A DNA stretch of 64,000 nt from Pedobacter sp. BAL39 (GCF_000170795.1 NZ_ABCM01000017.1:1-64000), one strand, 5' to 3'; counted from the first letter of the stretch, positions 19,030 through 28,328 are shown. Made by a program: numbers and translations. The notes: a model not told the origin generated them from the letters alone.

Positions 19030-20118
19030 TTATGGTTTTTTAAGTATGATCTCGTCCTGCCGGATGATAAACTTAAAGGGGTACGACAGTTGCAATGCTT
19101 CCAGCGTTTTGACAATGGTTTCATTTTCAAATACGCCAGAGTAACGGTAATGCTTCAGGGCGTCATCTTCAATCATTATCTTGATGCCATACCAGTTTTC
19201 GAGCTGTTTTGCAATTGCCGACAAGGGTTGGTCATCAATTTCGAGCCGCTTTCGCAACCACATGAGTTCCTTGGGGGCAACACTTGTGGTGCTGTCTCTG
19301 AAAATGACAACCTTATATGCTATGTTCGGTTTATCATTCCGGAATTTGGAGTCTTGTTCGGCAATCAGCTTCTCATTCGGCTTTAAAACTACCGTTAGCT
19401 CAGGATGGCTTTTCGGGACCACACGCACACTCCCCCTGAGCAGCGCTGTTTCCATCGTCGGATCTTGTGAGTAGGCTTTAACATTAAAAGTGGTACCCAA
19501 CACCTGAATGTCGTTATAGGCAGTATGAACAATAAAAGGCAGGGAGGCATTATGATGAACATCAAAGAAAGCTTCCCCTTCCAGCCAAAGCTCGCGTGAG
19601 GCATGATTAAATCCGGTTTTCAGTCTGACTACAGTTTCTTTCGATAAGGTGACAATGGTACCATCTTCAAGGATGATGGTCTTCCGTGGAACAATGCCCG
19701 ATGAAAATTCAGTTGCTGCAGAACTCTCCAGTATTGGAGCGACTTGTTTTTTCAAAAAGAAAACCAACATAATCAGGACACTTGCTGCCACAGCGGCAAA
19801 GCCGTAATAGGCAAGTGCCGCTCTTTTAGGGCGGCCCAGTATGCCCTCTGCTACCGGAGCAATGGAGGCTGCAAAAAGCTCCCTTTGTCTCAATCCACTT
19901 TCCAACTCCCGGAACTGCAGGACTCTCCCTCCCCGTTTCGCATGGAGGATATCCAGCAACCTGGTCGCTTCCCGAATATCATCAGCTCTGTGTGGAAGAC
20001 TAACGATCCAGTTGTCCCAGGAAACCTGTAACTCAGGATCATATCCAAGGCAGTACCGCTGAAAACCTTCATCACAAATCAGGTCTTCTACACAAAAATC
20101 AGGGTTAGGAAACAACAT
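19030..20118 (-). CDS. FecR-family anti-sigma factor
   Basis: A 362-residue single-pass inner-membrane protein. The N-terminal cytoplasmic part (about 1-95) binds the sigma factor; a helix follows (YYGFAAVAASVLIMLVFFLK near 100-120); the periplasmic FecR domain shows LEDGTIVTLSKETVVR and ELWLEGEAFFDV; and the C-terminal DUF4974-like part shows LSAIAKQLENWYGI and YSGVFENETIVKTLEAL. It carries the signal from the STN domain of the SusC next door to the ECF sigma encoded upstream. Same-strand spacing (77 bp from sigma, 77 bp to susC) fits one signalling cassette. Confidence 0.95.
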   Translation of the reverse strand: MLFPNPDFCVEDLICDEGFQRYCLGYDPELQVSWDNWIVSLPHRADDIREATRLLDILHAKRGGRVLQFRELESGLRQRELFAASIAPVAEGILGRPKRAALAYYGFAAVAASVLIMLVFFLKKQVAPILESSAATEFSSGIVPRKTIILEDGTIVTLSKETVVRLKTGFNHASRELWLEGEAFFDVHHNASLPFIVHTAYNDIQVLGTTFNVKAYSQDPTMETALLRGSVRVVPKSHPELTVVLKPNEKLIAEQDSKFRNDKPNIAYKVVIFRDSTTSVAPKELMWLRKRLEIDDQPLSAIAKQLENWYGIKIMIEDDALKHYRYSGVFENETIVKTLEALQLSYPFKFIIRQDEIILKKP

Positions 20119-20195
20119 AATGTTTTGGTTTTACTATACAGACAGAAAACCAGCTGTTTTTTCCTAAGAAAAATTGAATTATTTATCGCAAATAA

Positions 20196-20747
20196 TCATT
20201 TTAACAATTTCCTCAATGATTTTATCGCATCATAAATGGTATTGTAGGCAGTTTTTACCGTCTGAGAAGTTACTCCAGCAATTTGTTCATAGCTCAAGTC
20301 TTCAAAAAACTTGAGTCGGATCAATTCCATCTGTCGTGGAGTAAGTTGCGCAATCGCCAGCTCCAGTTTTCTTTTCAGCTGATCATCATGCTGGACATTA
20401 ATGATGATGTCTTCATAAGAAAGCTCAGCATGCGCCTCTTCGGCAACCATGTTCAGCAGGGCTGCATTGGTTTTATCAAGATCGCTCAGCTGATCCAGGA
20501 TATTGTGCTTCAGTGAGGTCATCAGGTAGGACTTCACCTGTTCTACAGGCGGAAGTGCAGCTCTTTTATCCCATAAATTCAGGAAGAGTTGATTGACGCA
20601 ATCTTTGACAAGTTCATCATCACCACAGACTTTCAGTCCAAAGCGGATGAGGTGGAAATACATCAGGTGGTACAGCTCAAATAGGGCCTTCTGGTCGCCC
20701 TGGCGCATCTGTTCCCAGTACTTACGGTCATCTTGCAAAAACGTCAT
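20196..20747 (-). CDS. ECF-type RNA polymerase sigma factor
   Basis: A 183-residue sigma-70 family protein with only regions 2 and 4. Region 2 includes QLFLNLWDKR and SYLMTSLKHNILDQL; region 4 includes LTPRQMELIRLKFFEDLSYE and a helix-turn-helix (QIAGVTSQTVKTAYNTIYDA). It is paired with the FecR gene and STN-type susC, so it should direct transcription of the susCD-peptidase genes when the substrate is imported. It starts 49 bp from the mtgA stop on the same strand; read-through from mtgA is possible but not needed. Confidence 0.94.
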   Translation of the reverse strand: MTFLQDDRKYWEQMRQGDQKALFELYHLMYFHLIRFGLKVCGDDELVKDCVNQLFLNLWDKRAALPPVEQVKSYLMTSLKHNILDQLSDLDKTNAALLNMVAEEAHAELSYEDIIINVQHDDQLKRKLELAIAQLTPRQMELIRLKFFEDLSYEQIAGVTSQTVKTAYNTIYDAIKSLRKLLK

Positions 20748-20796
20748 ATCTGTTGATGAAGATAGTGATTTCCAGACAGGAATCCGGTGATGCCAC

Positions 20797-21525
20797 TTAA
20801 AAATCCAGCGGCCCCAGTCTTCTCATATTTTTCATGATGAGGTACTGCCTGTGGCGGATGTAGGTGGTCGCCTTTTTAGGTGTCCACCGTCGTGGATTCG
20901 GAAAACAAGCGGCAATCAGGGCAGCCTGGGAGCGGCTCATCTTTGTGCAGGACTTCCCGTAATAAGCCTGCGTAGCTGCCTCAGCGCCATAGATGCCATC
21001 GCCCATTTCAATGACGTTCAGGTAAACCTCCAGGATGCGCTCCTTACTCCACAACAACTCGATGAGCACTGTAAAATAAGCCTCAAATCCCTTACGGATC
21101 CACGACCTCCCGGGCCATAGGAATACATTCTTTGCGGTTTGCTGCGAAATCGTACTTCCTCCTTTAATCTTTTTTCCCTTTTTATTGGTTGCAAATGCTT
21201 TTTCAATGGCCTTCACATCAAACCCGATATGCTTCAGGAAGAGCTGGTCTTCGGCAGAAACAGCAGCACGTTTCATGTTATCAGAGATGTCCTCAAAGTC
21301 CACCCATTTCTTTTCCATCTTATGGGGAAGGTCGTCGCTGCTCCGCTCCATGTTACGCTGGATCATCAGGATGGTAATTGGGGGATTGACAAAGCGATAG
21401 ACCAGTACCCACAAGACCGTGACCATTAGAAACCAGAGAAAGACCTTGGTCACGATGCTGCTGATCCGTTTACGAAGGGGTGTTTTTTTTGATTTGGGAG
21501 TGTTGCTGCGTGGTTTTGTTGCCAT
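20797..21525 (-). CDS. mtgA: Monofunctional biosynthetic peptidoglycan transglycosylase
   Basis: A 242-residue GT51 enzyme with an N-terminal membrane helix (about 27-46, FLWFLMVTVLWVLVYRF). Conserved GT51 boxes are present: AVSAEDQLFLKHIGFD with the catalytic Glu, KGGSTISQQTAKNVFLWPGR, KERILEVYLNVIEMGDGIYG and AALIAACFPNPRRWTP. It polymerises lipid II glycan strands at the inner membrane and lacks a transpeptidase domain. Length is as expected for MtgA. It is divergent from the small PH-like gene. Confidence 0.95.
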   Translation of the reverse strand: MATKPRSNTPKSKKTPLRKRISSIVTKVFLWFLMVTVLWVLVYRFVNPPITILMIQRNMERSSDDLPHKMEKKWVDFEDISDNMKRAAVSAEDQLFLKHIGFDVKAIEKAFATNKKGKKIKGGSTISQQTAKNVFLWPGRSWIRKGFEAYFTVLIELLWSKERILEVYLNVIEMGDGIYGAEAATQAYYGKSCTKMSRSQAALIAACFPNPRRWTPKKATTYIRHRQYLIMKNMRRLGPLDF

Positions 21526-21643
21526 TGTTCACAAAGGTAAACATCCACAGCTAATTTCAATAGGGCAAGAATTTAATTAGAATGCAGAAAAAGCATCCTA
21601 AAGAATAACTAGCTTTGCAACACGTTAATATACAAGTCAAAAC

Positions 21644-21937
21644 ATGAAGTTCACAGCATCAAGACTCTCTGAGGGAAATAAGGTTTTCCCGGCAGAGATC
21701 CATTTGGAAGAAAACAATATTGAGGTAAAGATCCCCGGACTGTTCAGTGGGGATTCCAAATTCCTGACTTATGAAGACATCACTTCCATAGAAGTGGATT
21801 CTCCGATGATTGGTTTTTCAACACTCCGCCTTTTTGTAAACGGAACGAAAGTAGAGATCCACGGTTTCTCTAAAAAGGACATCAAGGAAATCCGGAAGAT
21901 CATAGAGGAGAACAGGGCTAAAAGAAGAAGCCGATAG
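21644..21937 (+). CDS. Small PH-like domain protein
   Basis: A 97-residue soluble protein without signal peptide. Alternating strands (EIHLEENNIEVKIPGLF, SKFLTYEDITSIEVDSPM, TLRLFVNGTKVEIHGFSKKD) and a final Lys/Arg-rich helix (KEIRKIIEENRAKRRS) match the layout of bacterial PH domains. No enzymatic motif is seen. It is divergent from mtgA and convergent with the ribosomal operon; role unknown. Confidence 0.65.
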   Translation: MKFTASRLSEGNKVFPAEIHLEENNIEVKIPGLFSGDSKFLTYEDITSIEVDSPMIGFSTLRLFVNGTKVEIHGFSKKDIKEIRKIIEENRAKRRSR

Positions 21938-22021
21938 GCCGCAAAAACTGGAAGAAACAGGATTAGAAAAAAAGACTGAAGAAACCACAACATCCCTGAG
22001 CGTACGAACCCAGAGAGGCAT

Positions 22022-22057
22022 AAAAAAAGGGCACTGATCACTCAGGCCCTTTTTTTA
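22022..22057. terminator. Terminator between PH-like gene and rplI
   Basis: AAAAAAAGGGC (22022-22032) pairs with GCCCTTTTTTT (ending at 22057) around a 13-nt loop. With T-tracts on both strands it can end the minus-strand rpsF-rpsR-rplI operon and the plus-strand PH-like gene. Confidence 0.8.
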
Positions 22058-22073
22058 TATCTGTAGATTAAGA

Positions 22074-22517
22074 TTACTCAGCTACAACTTCGAAAGGAAC
22101 TTTAACTTTCACTTCTTTGTGTAAGTTTAAGTTGGCTACATATTCACCAACAAATTTAGGTTCAGTTTCGAAAGTGATGCGACGACGGTCAACATCAAAA
22201 CCTTGTTGTTTCAGTGCGTCAGAAATCATGATGGTGTTTACTGCACCGAAGATTTTTCCTGTCTCACCAGCTTTAGCACCGATAGTCAGTTTAACATCTG
22301 CTAAACGCTCAGCGATACCATCAGCATCTTTCTTAATTTTATCTTGTTTGAAAGCCGCTTGTTTCAGGTTTTCTGCTAAAACTTTCTTTGCTGAAGGAGT
22401 AGCCAACTGTGCAAATCCTTGAGGGATCAGGTAGTTACGGCCGTATCCTGGCTTTACATTCACGATATCATCTTTTTCCCCTAGGGATTTGATATCTTGT
22501 TTTAAAATAATTTCCAT
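22074..22517 (-). CDS. rplI: 50S ribosomal protein L9
   Basis: A 147-residue ribosomal protein L9. The N-terminal RNA-binding domain shows LGEKDDIVNVKPGYGRNYLIPQG, the signature of the family, followed by the long connecting helix (LAENLKQAAFKQDKI) and a C-terminal domain (KIFGAVNTIMISDALKQQG). It is third in the operon after rpsF and rpsR, 10 bp downstream of rpsR, and is followed by a strong hairpin terminator. Confidence 0.98.
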   Translation of the reverse strand: MEIILKQDIKSLGEKDDIVNVKPGYGRNYLIPQGFAQLATPSAKKVLAENLKQAAFKQDKIKKDADGIAERLADVKLTIGAKAGETGKIFGAVNTIMISDALKQQGFDVDRRRITFETEPKFVGEYVANLNLHKEVKVKVPFEVVAE

Positions 22518-22527
22518 CTCTCAGCTC

Positions 22528-22791
22528 CTATTTTAATTGGTCAGCAACAAAAGGTAACAAACCAATATGACGTGAGCGTTTTACCGCCTGAGCCACTTTA
22601 CGTTGGAATTTCAATGAAGTACCAGTCAAACGGCGAGGTAAAATCTTACCTTGATCATTGATGAATTTCAACAGGAAGTTTGCGTCTTTGTAATCAATAT
22701 ATTTAATACCATTCTTTTTGAAACGGCAATATTTTTTTCTGTTATCGTCCACTTTTGGAGCAGTAACATATTGTATTTGATCTTTAGCCAT
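22528..22791 (-). CDS. rpsR: 30S ribosomal protein S18
   Basis: An 87-residue S18 with the conserved core [20 protein letters not shown] and [20 protein letters not shown]. It binds S6 in the small-subunit platform. The N-terminal extension holds a Lys/Arg patch ([14 protein letters not shown]) normal for the family. Its start codon overlaps the rpsF stop by one base, so the two proteins are probably made at equal levels. Confidence 0.98.
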   Translation of the reverse strand: MAKDQIQYVTAPKVDDNRKKYCRFKKNGIKYIDYKDANFLLKFINDQGKILPRRLTGTSLKFQRKVAQAVKRSRHIGLLPFVADQLK

Positions 22792-23153
22792 TATCCTGCA
22801 GCCTCCTCTTTCTTAGGTTTTTTGTTAAAAGCACCGCTACGTTTTTTCTCATTATAAGCAACCGCGTGACGGTCTAATCTAATGGTAAGGAAACGAAGAA
22901 CACGCTCATCGCGTTTTAATGCCAATTCCAATTTAGTAATTAATTCACCTGAAGATTTGTACTCTGTAAGGTGGAAGAATCCGCTTGCTTTTTTCTCAAT
23001 CGGATACGCTAATTTTCTCAAACCCCAATTGTCCTCTTGAACAATCTCGGCTCCGCTGTCAGTGATGATCTTGCTGAATTTAGCAATCGCTTCTTTCGCA
23101 ACTTCTTCTGACAACAACGGGGTTAGAACGATAACAGTTTCGTACTGATTCAT
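22791..23153 (-). CDS. rpsF: 30S ribosomal protein S6
   Basis: A 120-residue S6: [20 protein letters not shown] at the start and [20 protein letters not shown] in the middle. The C-terminal tail ([18 protein letters not shown]) is Lys-rich as in other Bacteroidota. First gene of the rpsF-rpsR-rplI operon. Unlike many bacteria there is no ssb between rpsF and rpsR. Confidence 0.98.
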   Translation of the reverse strand: MNQYETVIVLTPLLSEEVAKEAIAKFSKIITDSGAEIVQEDNWGLRKLAYPIEKKASGFFHLTEYKSSGELITKLELALKRDERVLRFLTIRLDRHAVAYNEKKRSGAFNKKPKKEEAAG

Positions 23154-23233
23154 TGTTATTTATTAATTTATGTTTATTCCCGCATGACTACGGGGATGCA
23201 AATGTAGTAATAAAAATCTATTAATCAAATCAT

Positions 23234-24475
23234 TTAGCGTTTACCAAACAGATAGTTAATCCCGATCTGGTAACGGTCAACTTTTACCGTGTAGAAGGCA
23301 TAATCCGTGATCCCCATAGGCAGGGTGTAACTAGCAGAAAGCTCCAGATGTTTGCTCAGCACCGCCCCGGCCCGGAACGGAAATGACACATTAAAACTCT
23401 TGAGCTCAACATCACGTGTCAGTGTTCTGTTCCGTTGGTACTCGTATTCTGATCTTTCATTTTTTGGATAACTGGTAAAATTCAACGCAGCCCCTACGCC
23501 TACATACAGTTTCAGGAGGTCCTTGTTCCATATATTGTATAATGCCTGTGGTGTTACTGCGATATTGAGCTGCTCAATATTGTGTTTGATGTCCTTATTG
23601 CTGATGAACGAAGAAGTGTGTCTTGTCAGTTCGTTTTTGCTCATCATCACAGAGAGCTCAGCACGGAAAAACAATTTTCCTGCGGCACCATTGGCGAATA
23701 AATCCATTCCTGCATTGAACGCCGGCCCGAACCCGGATTTTGATTTCACATCAGCGCCGGCAAGCTCATCATCACCAGTGTAGGAAACCCCGCTGACCTG
23801 CAAAGCAGGCCCCGCGAAGAAACGGGTACTCACATTTCTTTTCCGGCGCCGCTCTGTCCTATTAATTTTAGAAAATACCGAAATCATATCGGCGTTTACA
23901 TAATGTAACCCTTCAAGCCTCCTCTCCTCCGCATCAGGATTATACTTCCACAGCAGCTGCTGCACCTTCGAAATGTAATTCCCCGCAGTCAGTACACGGC
24001 CATCCCGCTTGTAAACATAACGTGTCAGCTCCTCAGGCTCCGACTTCCCGCGTTCCAATGCATAGTACCTCCTCTTATTAGCGTCTACATATGAGAATAA
24101 CACAGCATTCTGCCCATCCTGTACGACATGAAGAAAGACGGTATCTCTTTTTGAGCTGGAATCTATCTTATCCGAAAGTGCAGATAAGGATATTGTAGCC
24201 TGACTTACATCAACCACATAACGTCGGTATACTGCCAGATCTTCCACTCCCCAGCCAGCACACTCCTTAAGCGTGTATTTTCGGAATTTATCCGCTAGCG
24301 TATGTTTAAAATCTATGGTAGCAGAATTGTATCCTTTTTCTTTATAATTGACATAGCCTTTAAGGGTATCATTGTTGTTTGTAATAATATATCCGCGTTG
24401 AAAGTTTTTTTGCGCATGGGCGTACATGGAAATCGTAGCCAGGAACAGGAGACCTGAAAGAAAGCGTTTCATCAT
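23234..24475 (-). CDS. Predicted outer-membrane beta-barrel protein of unknown role
   Basis: A 413-residue protein with a signal peptide (1-21, ending AHA-Q). The N-terminal half (about 25-200) is soluble, with FQRGYIITNNNDTLKGYVNY, a segment seen at the start of several Bacteroidota exported proteins. The second half alternates short strands with aromatic ends and finishes in GINYLFGKR, as in small outer-membrane barrels of the PorT type. No enzyme motif is seen. It is upstream and divergent of dnaX by 99 bp. The ligand or role is unknown. Confidence 0.65.
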   Translation of the reverse strand: MMKRFLSGLLFLATISMYAHAQKNFQRGYIITNNNDTLKGYVNYKEKGYNSATIDFKHTLADKFRKYTLKECAGWGVEDLAVYRRYVVDVSQATISLSALSDKIDSSSKRDTVFLHVVQDGQNAVLFSYVDANKRRYYALERGKSEPEELTRYVYKRDGRVLTAGNYISKVQQLLWKYNPDAEERRLEGLHYVNADMISVFSKINRTERRRKRNVSTRFFAGPALQVSGVSYTGDDELAGADVKSKSGFGPAFNAGMDLFANGAAGKLFFRAELSVMMSKNELTRHTSSFISNKDIKHNIEQLNIAVTPQALYNIWNKDLLKLYVGVGAALNFTSYPKNERSEYEYQRNRTLTRDVELKSFNVSFPFRAGAVLSKHLELSASYTLPMGITDYAFYTVKVDRYQIGINYLFGKR

Positions 24476-24574
24476 TTTATGAGTGTTTAGATTAACACCA
24501 AAAATATCATTTTCCAGCTTTATTTTCCAACAAATCTATTATGCTCAGTAAAAAATTTATAATTTCGTACCCGA

Positions 24575-26449
24575 ATGGAGAACTTTATAGTATCAGCACG
24601 TAAGTACCGCCCGGCAACGTTTGAAACCGTTGTTGGACAGCAGCACATTACAGGCACCTTAAAAAATGCTATAAGGAACAACCAGCTGGCACAGGCCTTT
24701 TTATTTTGCGGGCCTCGTGGTGTGGGTAAGACTACCTGTGCAAGGATCCTTGCCAAGACCATCAACTGTACCAACCTCACTGCTGAGCAGGAAGCATGCG
24801 GTACCTGTGAGTCCTGCATATCTTTTCAGACGGGGCATTCCTTTAATTTCCATGAGCTTGATGCGGCCTCCAACAACTCCGTGGACGACATCCGCAGCCT
24901 GATTGACCAGGTACGCATTCCGCCACAAGCAGGAAAATATAAGATCTACATCATTGATGAGGTGCACATGCTTTCTGCAAATGCATTCAATGCTTTTCTG
25001 AAAACCCTGGAAGAACCGCCTTCATATGCCATTTTTATTCTGGCCACTACCGAGAAACATAAAATCCTGCCCACGATCTTATCGCGATGCCAGATTTTTG
25101 ATTTCAACAGGATCCAGGTGGACGATATCTCCAGTCACCTGAACAGGATTGCCATACGTGAAAACATCAGTGTTGAAGCAGATGGCCTGCATATTATCGC
25201 TCAGAAAGCCGATGGCGGGCTGAGAGATGCCCTTTCTATGTTCGACCAGATTGTGAGTTACACCAATAAGAACCTCACCTATAAATCTGTCATCGACAAC
25301 CTGAACATCCTTGATTACGATTATTATTTCAAGCTGACCACTTTCCTCACTGCTGCTGATGTAAGCAACTCACTTGTCTTGTTTGACGAAATCCTCAACA
25401 ACGGGTTTGACGGCAACAACTTCATCAACGGGCTGGCGAGTCATCTTCGGAACCTATTGGTAGCCAAGGATCCTCAGACGACCAAGCTGCTGGAAGTCAG
25501 CGAAAATATCAAGCAGAAATACATCAGCCAAAGTCAGCAGACCGCAGTAGGATTTATCCTTACCGCCCTGAACCTGGCCAACCAATGCGACCTTAGTTAT
25601 AAGAACAGCAAAAACCAACGCCTTCAGGTGGAGCTGGCCCTCATCAAGATGTGCCACATCCCTTCGGTGATTCAACTCGCCAGACAGCCTCAAGCAGCAA
25701 CTGACAACGATCAGATTAAAAAAAAAACTAATGTAAGTTCTACTGTCGCTGCAGCACCAGCGGATGTTCCCGGCCCGCCAGCGTCCCCTGTTCAGCAGCC
25801 TTCCGTGCCGCAGGAGTTTCCACAAAAACAACCTTCAGCAGCCCCGGAGCCCACCACACCCGTTCAGCATACAGCCGCTTCAGTACCGACAATGCCCGGC
25901 GGCAATACCCCACCTGTAGCGAAAATACCCATTCCTACCACCAGGATTCCCCTGGGCAATGGCAAAATCAGCATTGGAAATACCAAACCGGCCACGATGA
26001 TCCCTTCCCTGACAAACCTTGACCGGGCCGCAGAGGAGGAAGACAATGGTGAACCGAAATACATTAAAGGGGATGCTCGCGAGCAATTCACAATAGAACA
26101 GCTGATCCTGCTCTGGAACCAGTATGCCGAGAGGGCTAAAGAAATGGGCAGGATCAACATTTATACATTGATGTCGGGTGCCGACCCTTCTCTGGAAGGA
26201 CCGGAAGTGATCTCTGTAAATGTGGAGCACAAACTACAGGAACATCTGCTGCAGGAAGAAATGGTAGACCTCATGAACTTCCTCAGACCGCAGCTTAAAA
26301 ACTTTAACATCTCTATTGTCACCAAACAAGTAGCAAGGGAGGTGGTCAACAGGTTGTACACCAGCACCGAAAAATACCAGTACCTGGTAGAGAAAAATCC
26401 GAAGCTTGAAGAATTCCGCCGCAGGTTCAACCTGGACGTCAATCCTTAA
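24575..26449 (+). CDS. dnaX: DNA polymerase III subunits gamma/tau
   Basis: A 624-residue clamp-loader ATPase. Walker A is GPRGVGKTT at 46-54; zinc-binding Cys65, Cys75, Cys78 and Cys81; Walker B YIIDEVHML; sensor 1 ILATTEKHKILPTILSRCQ. Domain III ends near residue 370, then a Pro/Ala-rich linker (about 385-470) leads to a tau-specific C-terminal part (PKYIKGDAREQFTIEQLILL onward) that binds polymerase. At codons 382-384 the gene has an A10 run followed in the -1 frame by AAC TAA, giving a predicted 385-residue gamma form. The full-length frame is tau. Confidence 0.97.
   Translation: MENFIVSARKYRPATFETVVGQQHITGTLKNAIRNNQLAQAFLFCGPRGVGKTTCARILAKTINCTNLTAEQEACGTCESCISFQTGHSFNFHELDAASNNSVDDIRSLIDQVRIPPQAGKYKIYIIDEVHMLSANAFNAFLKTLEEPPSYAIFILATTEKHKILPTILSRCQIFDFNRIQVDDISSHLNRIAIRENISVEADGLHIIAQKADGGLRDALSMFDQIVSYTNKNLTYKSVIDNLNILDYDYYFKLTTFLTAADVSNSLVLFDEILNNGFDGNNFINGLASHLRNLLVAKDPQTTKLLEVSENIKQKYISQSQQTAVGFILTALNLANQCDLSYKNSKNQRLQVELALIKMCHIPSVIQLARQPQAATDNDQIKKKTNVSSTVAAAPADVPGPPASPVQQPSVPQEFPQKQPSAAPEPTTPVQHTAASVPTMPGGNTPPVAKIPIPTTRIPLGNGKISIGNTKPATMIPSLTNLDRAAEEEDNGEPKYIKGDAREQFTIEQLILLWNQYAERAKEMGRINIYTLMSGADPSLEGPEVISVNVEHKLQEHLLQEEMVDLMNFLRPQLKNFNISIVTKQVAREVVNRLYTSTEKYQYLVEKNPKLEEFRRRFNLDVNP
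25718..25731 (+). promoter_or_regulatory. Candidate frameshift/slippage site in dnaX
   Basis: Ten consecutive A bases (25718-25727) in frame as AAA AAA AAA ACT, followed by CTAATG. A -1 shift, by ribosome slippage or by loss/gain of A during transcription, puts TAA (25729-25731) in frame and ends the protein two codons after the run. The site lies just after domain III, where E. coli and Thermus dnaX also switch from tau to gamma. Confidence 0.65.
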
Positions 26450-26518
26450 TAACATCATTTCCTCACCTTATTTGAATCCTTAGCGAAGTAGCTGGAATCC
26501 AATCCAAGTGGTTATAAA

Positions 26519-26914
26519 TTATTTCCTTTTAGGTGTATCATCCACCGGATATCCTTCCTCATCCAGATCACTACGGTCATCTTCGGGCGTCCTGGCCAGC
26601 AGTTCATCCTCCGGAGTCAGCTCTACACTTTCACCATGATCAATGTGCATGCCTGCTTCCTCAAGATTCTCCCCCACCTCCTCGGCATCATTATAGTCTT
26701 TACCACTGTAGGCATTGGCCTCATCGTAGCTGGAAATGCTGTCTTCACCATTCGGCGCGGACGTATCATACGGCAATGGATGGTCGTAATCCTTTTCTTC
26801 TCCTTTTACGTCAAACTCGAAGCTATTTTTATTTTTATCGTAGGACAGGTTGTCAAAATCCCTGGTTTCACCGAGGTCTGTCGGGTGTAGTTTATCTTTT
26901 TTCTCGCCGCTCAT
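26519..26914 (-). CDS. Acidic low-complexity conserved protein
   Basis: A 131-residue protein rich in Asp, Glu, Tyr and Asn, with no signal peptide and no hydrophobic segment (LGETRDFDNLSYDKNKNSFE; LLARTPEDDRSDLDEEGYP). It is probably intrinsically disordered. I do not recognise a family. The frame is intact; the gene is divergent from icd by 129 bp and convergent with dnaX. The high acidity and lack of hydrophobic core suggest a partner-binding or stress role, but this is only a guess from composition. Confidence 0.55.
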   Translation of the reverse strand: MSGEKKDKLHPTDLGETRDFDNLSYDKNKNSFEFDVKGEEKDYDHPLPYDTSAPNGEDSISSYDEANAYSGKDYNDAEEVGENLEEAGMHIDHGESVELTPEDELLARTPEDDRSDLDEEGYPVDDTPKRK

Positions 26915-27003
26915 ATTGGTATTTTTTATATCATCATAACGTTATAAAATCTTTAATTGTTTGGACTTGTTTGGATAAAATGAGGCTATAAACTCAAAAT
27001 TTA

Positions 27004-27011
27004 TATCTTTG
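27004..27011 (+). promoter_or_regulatory. TAnnTTTG promoter box for icd
   Basis: TATCTTTG matches the Bacteroidota -7 consensus TAnnTTTG and lies 33 bp before the icd start codon. A -33 TTTG at proper spacing is not evident (the nearest is 30 bp away), so only the -7 half is supported. Confidence 0.45.
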
Positions 27012-27043
27012 TTATTTCAACAATCAAAATAATATCCGCAAAT

Positions 27044-28279
27044 ATGTCTGTACAAAAAATTAAAGTAGACCAACCCGTTGTAGAGTTAGATGGGGATGAA
27101 ATGACCCGCATCATTTGGAAATTCATTAAAGATAAACTGATCCTTCCATATCTTGACCTTGACATTAAATATTATGATTTGGGTGTAGAATACCGTGATG
27201 AAACTAACGATCAGGTAACGATTGACGCTGCTGAAGCCATCAAACAATATGGTGTAGGTATCAAATGTGCAACCATTACTCCTGATGAAGAGCGTGTGAA
27301 AGAATTTAATTTAAAGCAAATGTGGAAATCACCAAACGGAACCATTCGTAACATCTTAGATGGTACCGTTTTCCGTGAGCCTATTGTGATGAGCAATGTT
27401 CCACGTCTGGTACCAAACTGGACTGCTCCGATCTGCATCGGCCGTCATGCTTTCGGTGATCAATACCGTGCAACGGATCTGGTAACTAAAGGAAAAGGTA
27501 AACTGACGCTAACTTTCACTCCTGAAGATGGTGGTGAAGTACAGTCGTTCGACGTATACAACTTTAAAGGTGATGGGGTTGCTTTGGCGATGTACAACAC
27601 AGATGAAAGTATCCGTGGTTTTGCCAATGCTTGTTTCAACCAGGCACTGATCAAAAAATGGCCTTTATACCTGTCTACCAAAAATACCATTCTTAAAAAA
27701 TACGATGGCCGTTTCAAAGACATCTTCCAGGAGATCTATGAGAACGACTTCAAAGCGAAATTTGACGAAGCTGGCATCACTTACGAACACCGTCTGATTG
27801 ATGATATGGTTGCTTCTGCATTGAAATGGAATGGTAACTTCGTCTGGGCTTGTAAAAACTATGACGGTGACGTTCAGTCTGATACCGTAGCTCAAGGATT
27901 TGGTTCCCTGGGACTGATGACTTCTGTGCTGGTTACCCCAGATGGAAAAACAATGGAAGCTGAGGCTGCACATGGTACAGTTACACGTCACTATCGTGAT
28001 CACCAGGCCGGAAAACCAACCTCTACCAACCCTATTGCTTCGATCTTCGCATGGACCAGAGGTCTTGAATTCCGCGGTGTTCTGGATAACAACCAGGAGC
28101 TGATCAAATTCTGCCAGGCTCTGGAACAAGTATGTATCGAAACTGTAGAAAGCGGGAAAATGACAAAAGATCTTGCCGTTTGTATCCACGGAAATAAAGT
28201 AGAACATGGTAAACACTACCTGTATACTGAAGAGTTCCTGGCTGCAATTGACGAAAACCTTCAGGCTAAATTGGGCTAA
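27044..28279 (+). CDS. icd: NADP-dependent isocitrate dehydrogenase
   Basis: A 411-residue enzyme of the homodimeric, eukaryote-like IDH subfamily ([13 protein letters not shown] at the N-terminus, [20 protein letters not shown] around the substrate site, [19 protein letters not shown] and [14 protein letters not shown] near the cofactor site). It oxidises isocitrate to 2-oxoglutarate with NADP in the TCA cycle. Length fits this subfamily (about 400-415). Monocistronic: its own -7 box upstream and a strong hairpin terminator downstream. Confidence 0.97.
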   Translation: MSVQKIKVDQPVVELDGDEMTRIIWKFIKDKLILPYLDLDIKYYDLGVEYRDETNDQVTIDAAEAIKQYGVGIKCATITPDEERVKEFNLKQMWKSPNGTIRNILDGTVFREPIVMSNVPRLVPNWTAPICIGRHAFGDQYRATDLVTKGKGKLTLTFTPEDGGEVQSFDVYNFKGDGVALAMYNTDESIRGFANACFNQALIKKWPLYLSTKNTILKKYDGRFKDIFQEIYENDFKAKFDEAGITYEHRLIDDMVASALKWNGNFVWACKNYDGDVQSDTVAQGFGSLGLMTSVLVTPDGKTMEAEAAHGTVTRHYRDHQAGKPTSTNPIASIFAWTRGLEFRGVLDNNQELIKFCQALEQVCIETVESGKMTKDLAVCIHGNKVEHGKHYLYTEEFLAAIDENLQAKLG

Positions 28280-28293
28280 TCCTCATTTACCTT

Positions 28294-28328
28294 AAAAAAA
28301 CCTGTTAGTCATGCTAACAGGTTTTTTT
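28294..28328 (+). terminator. Intrinsic terminator of icd
   Basis: A 15-bp stem, AAAAAAACCTGTTAG (28294-28308) pairing with CTAACAGGTTTTTTT (28314-28328), 5-nt loop, with a run of T. It sits 15 bp after the icd stop codon. Confidence 0.9.
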
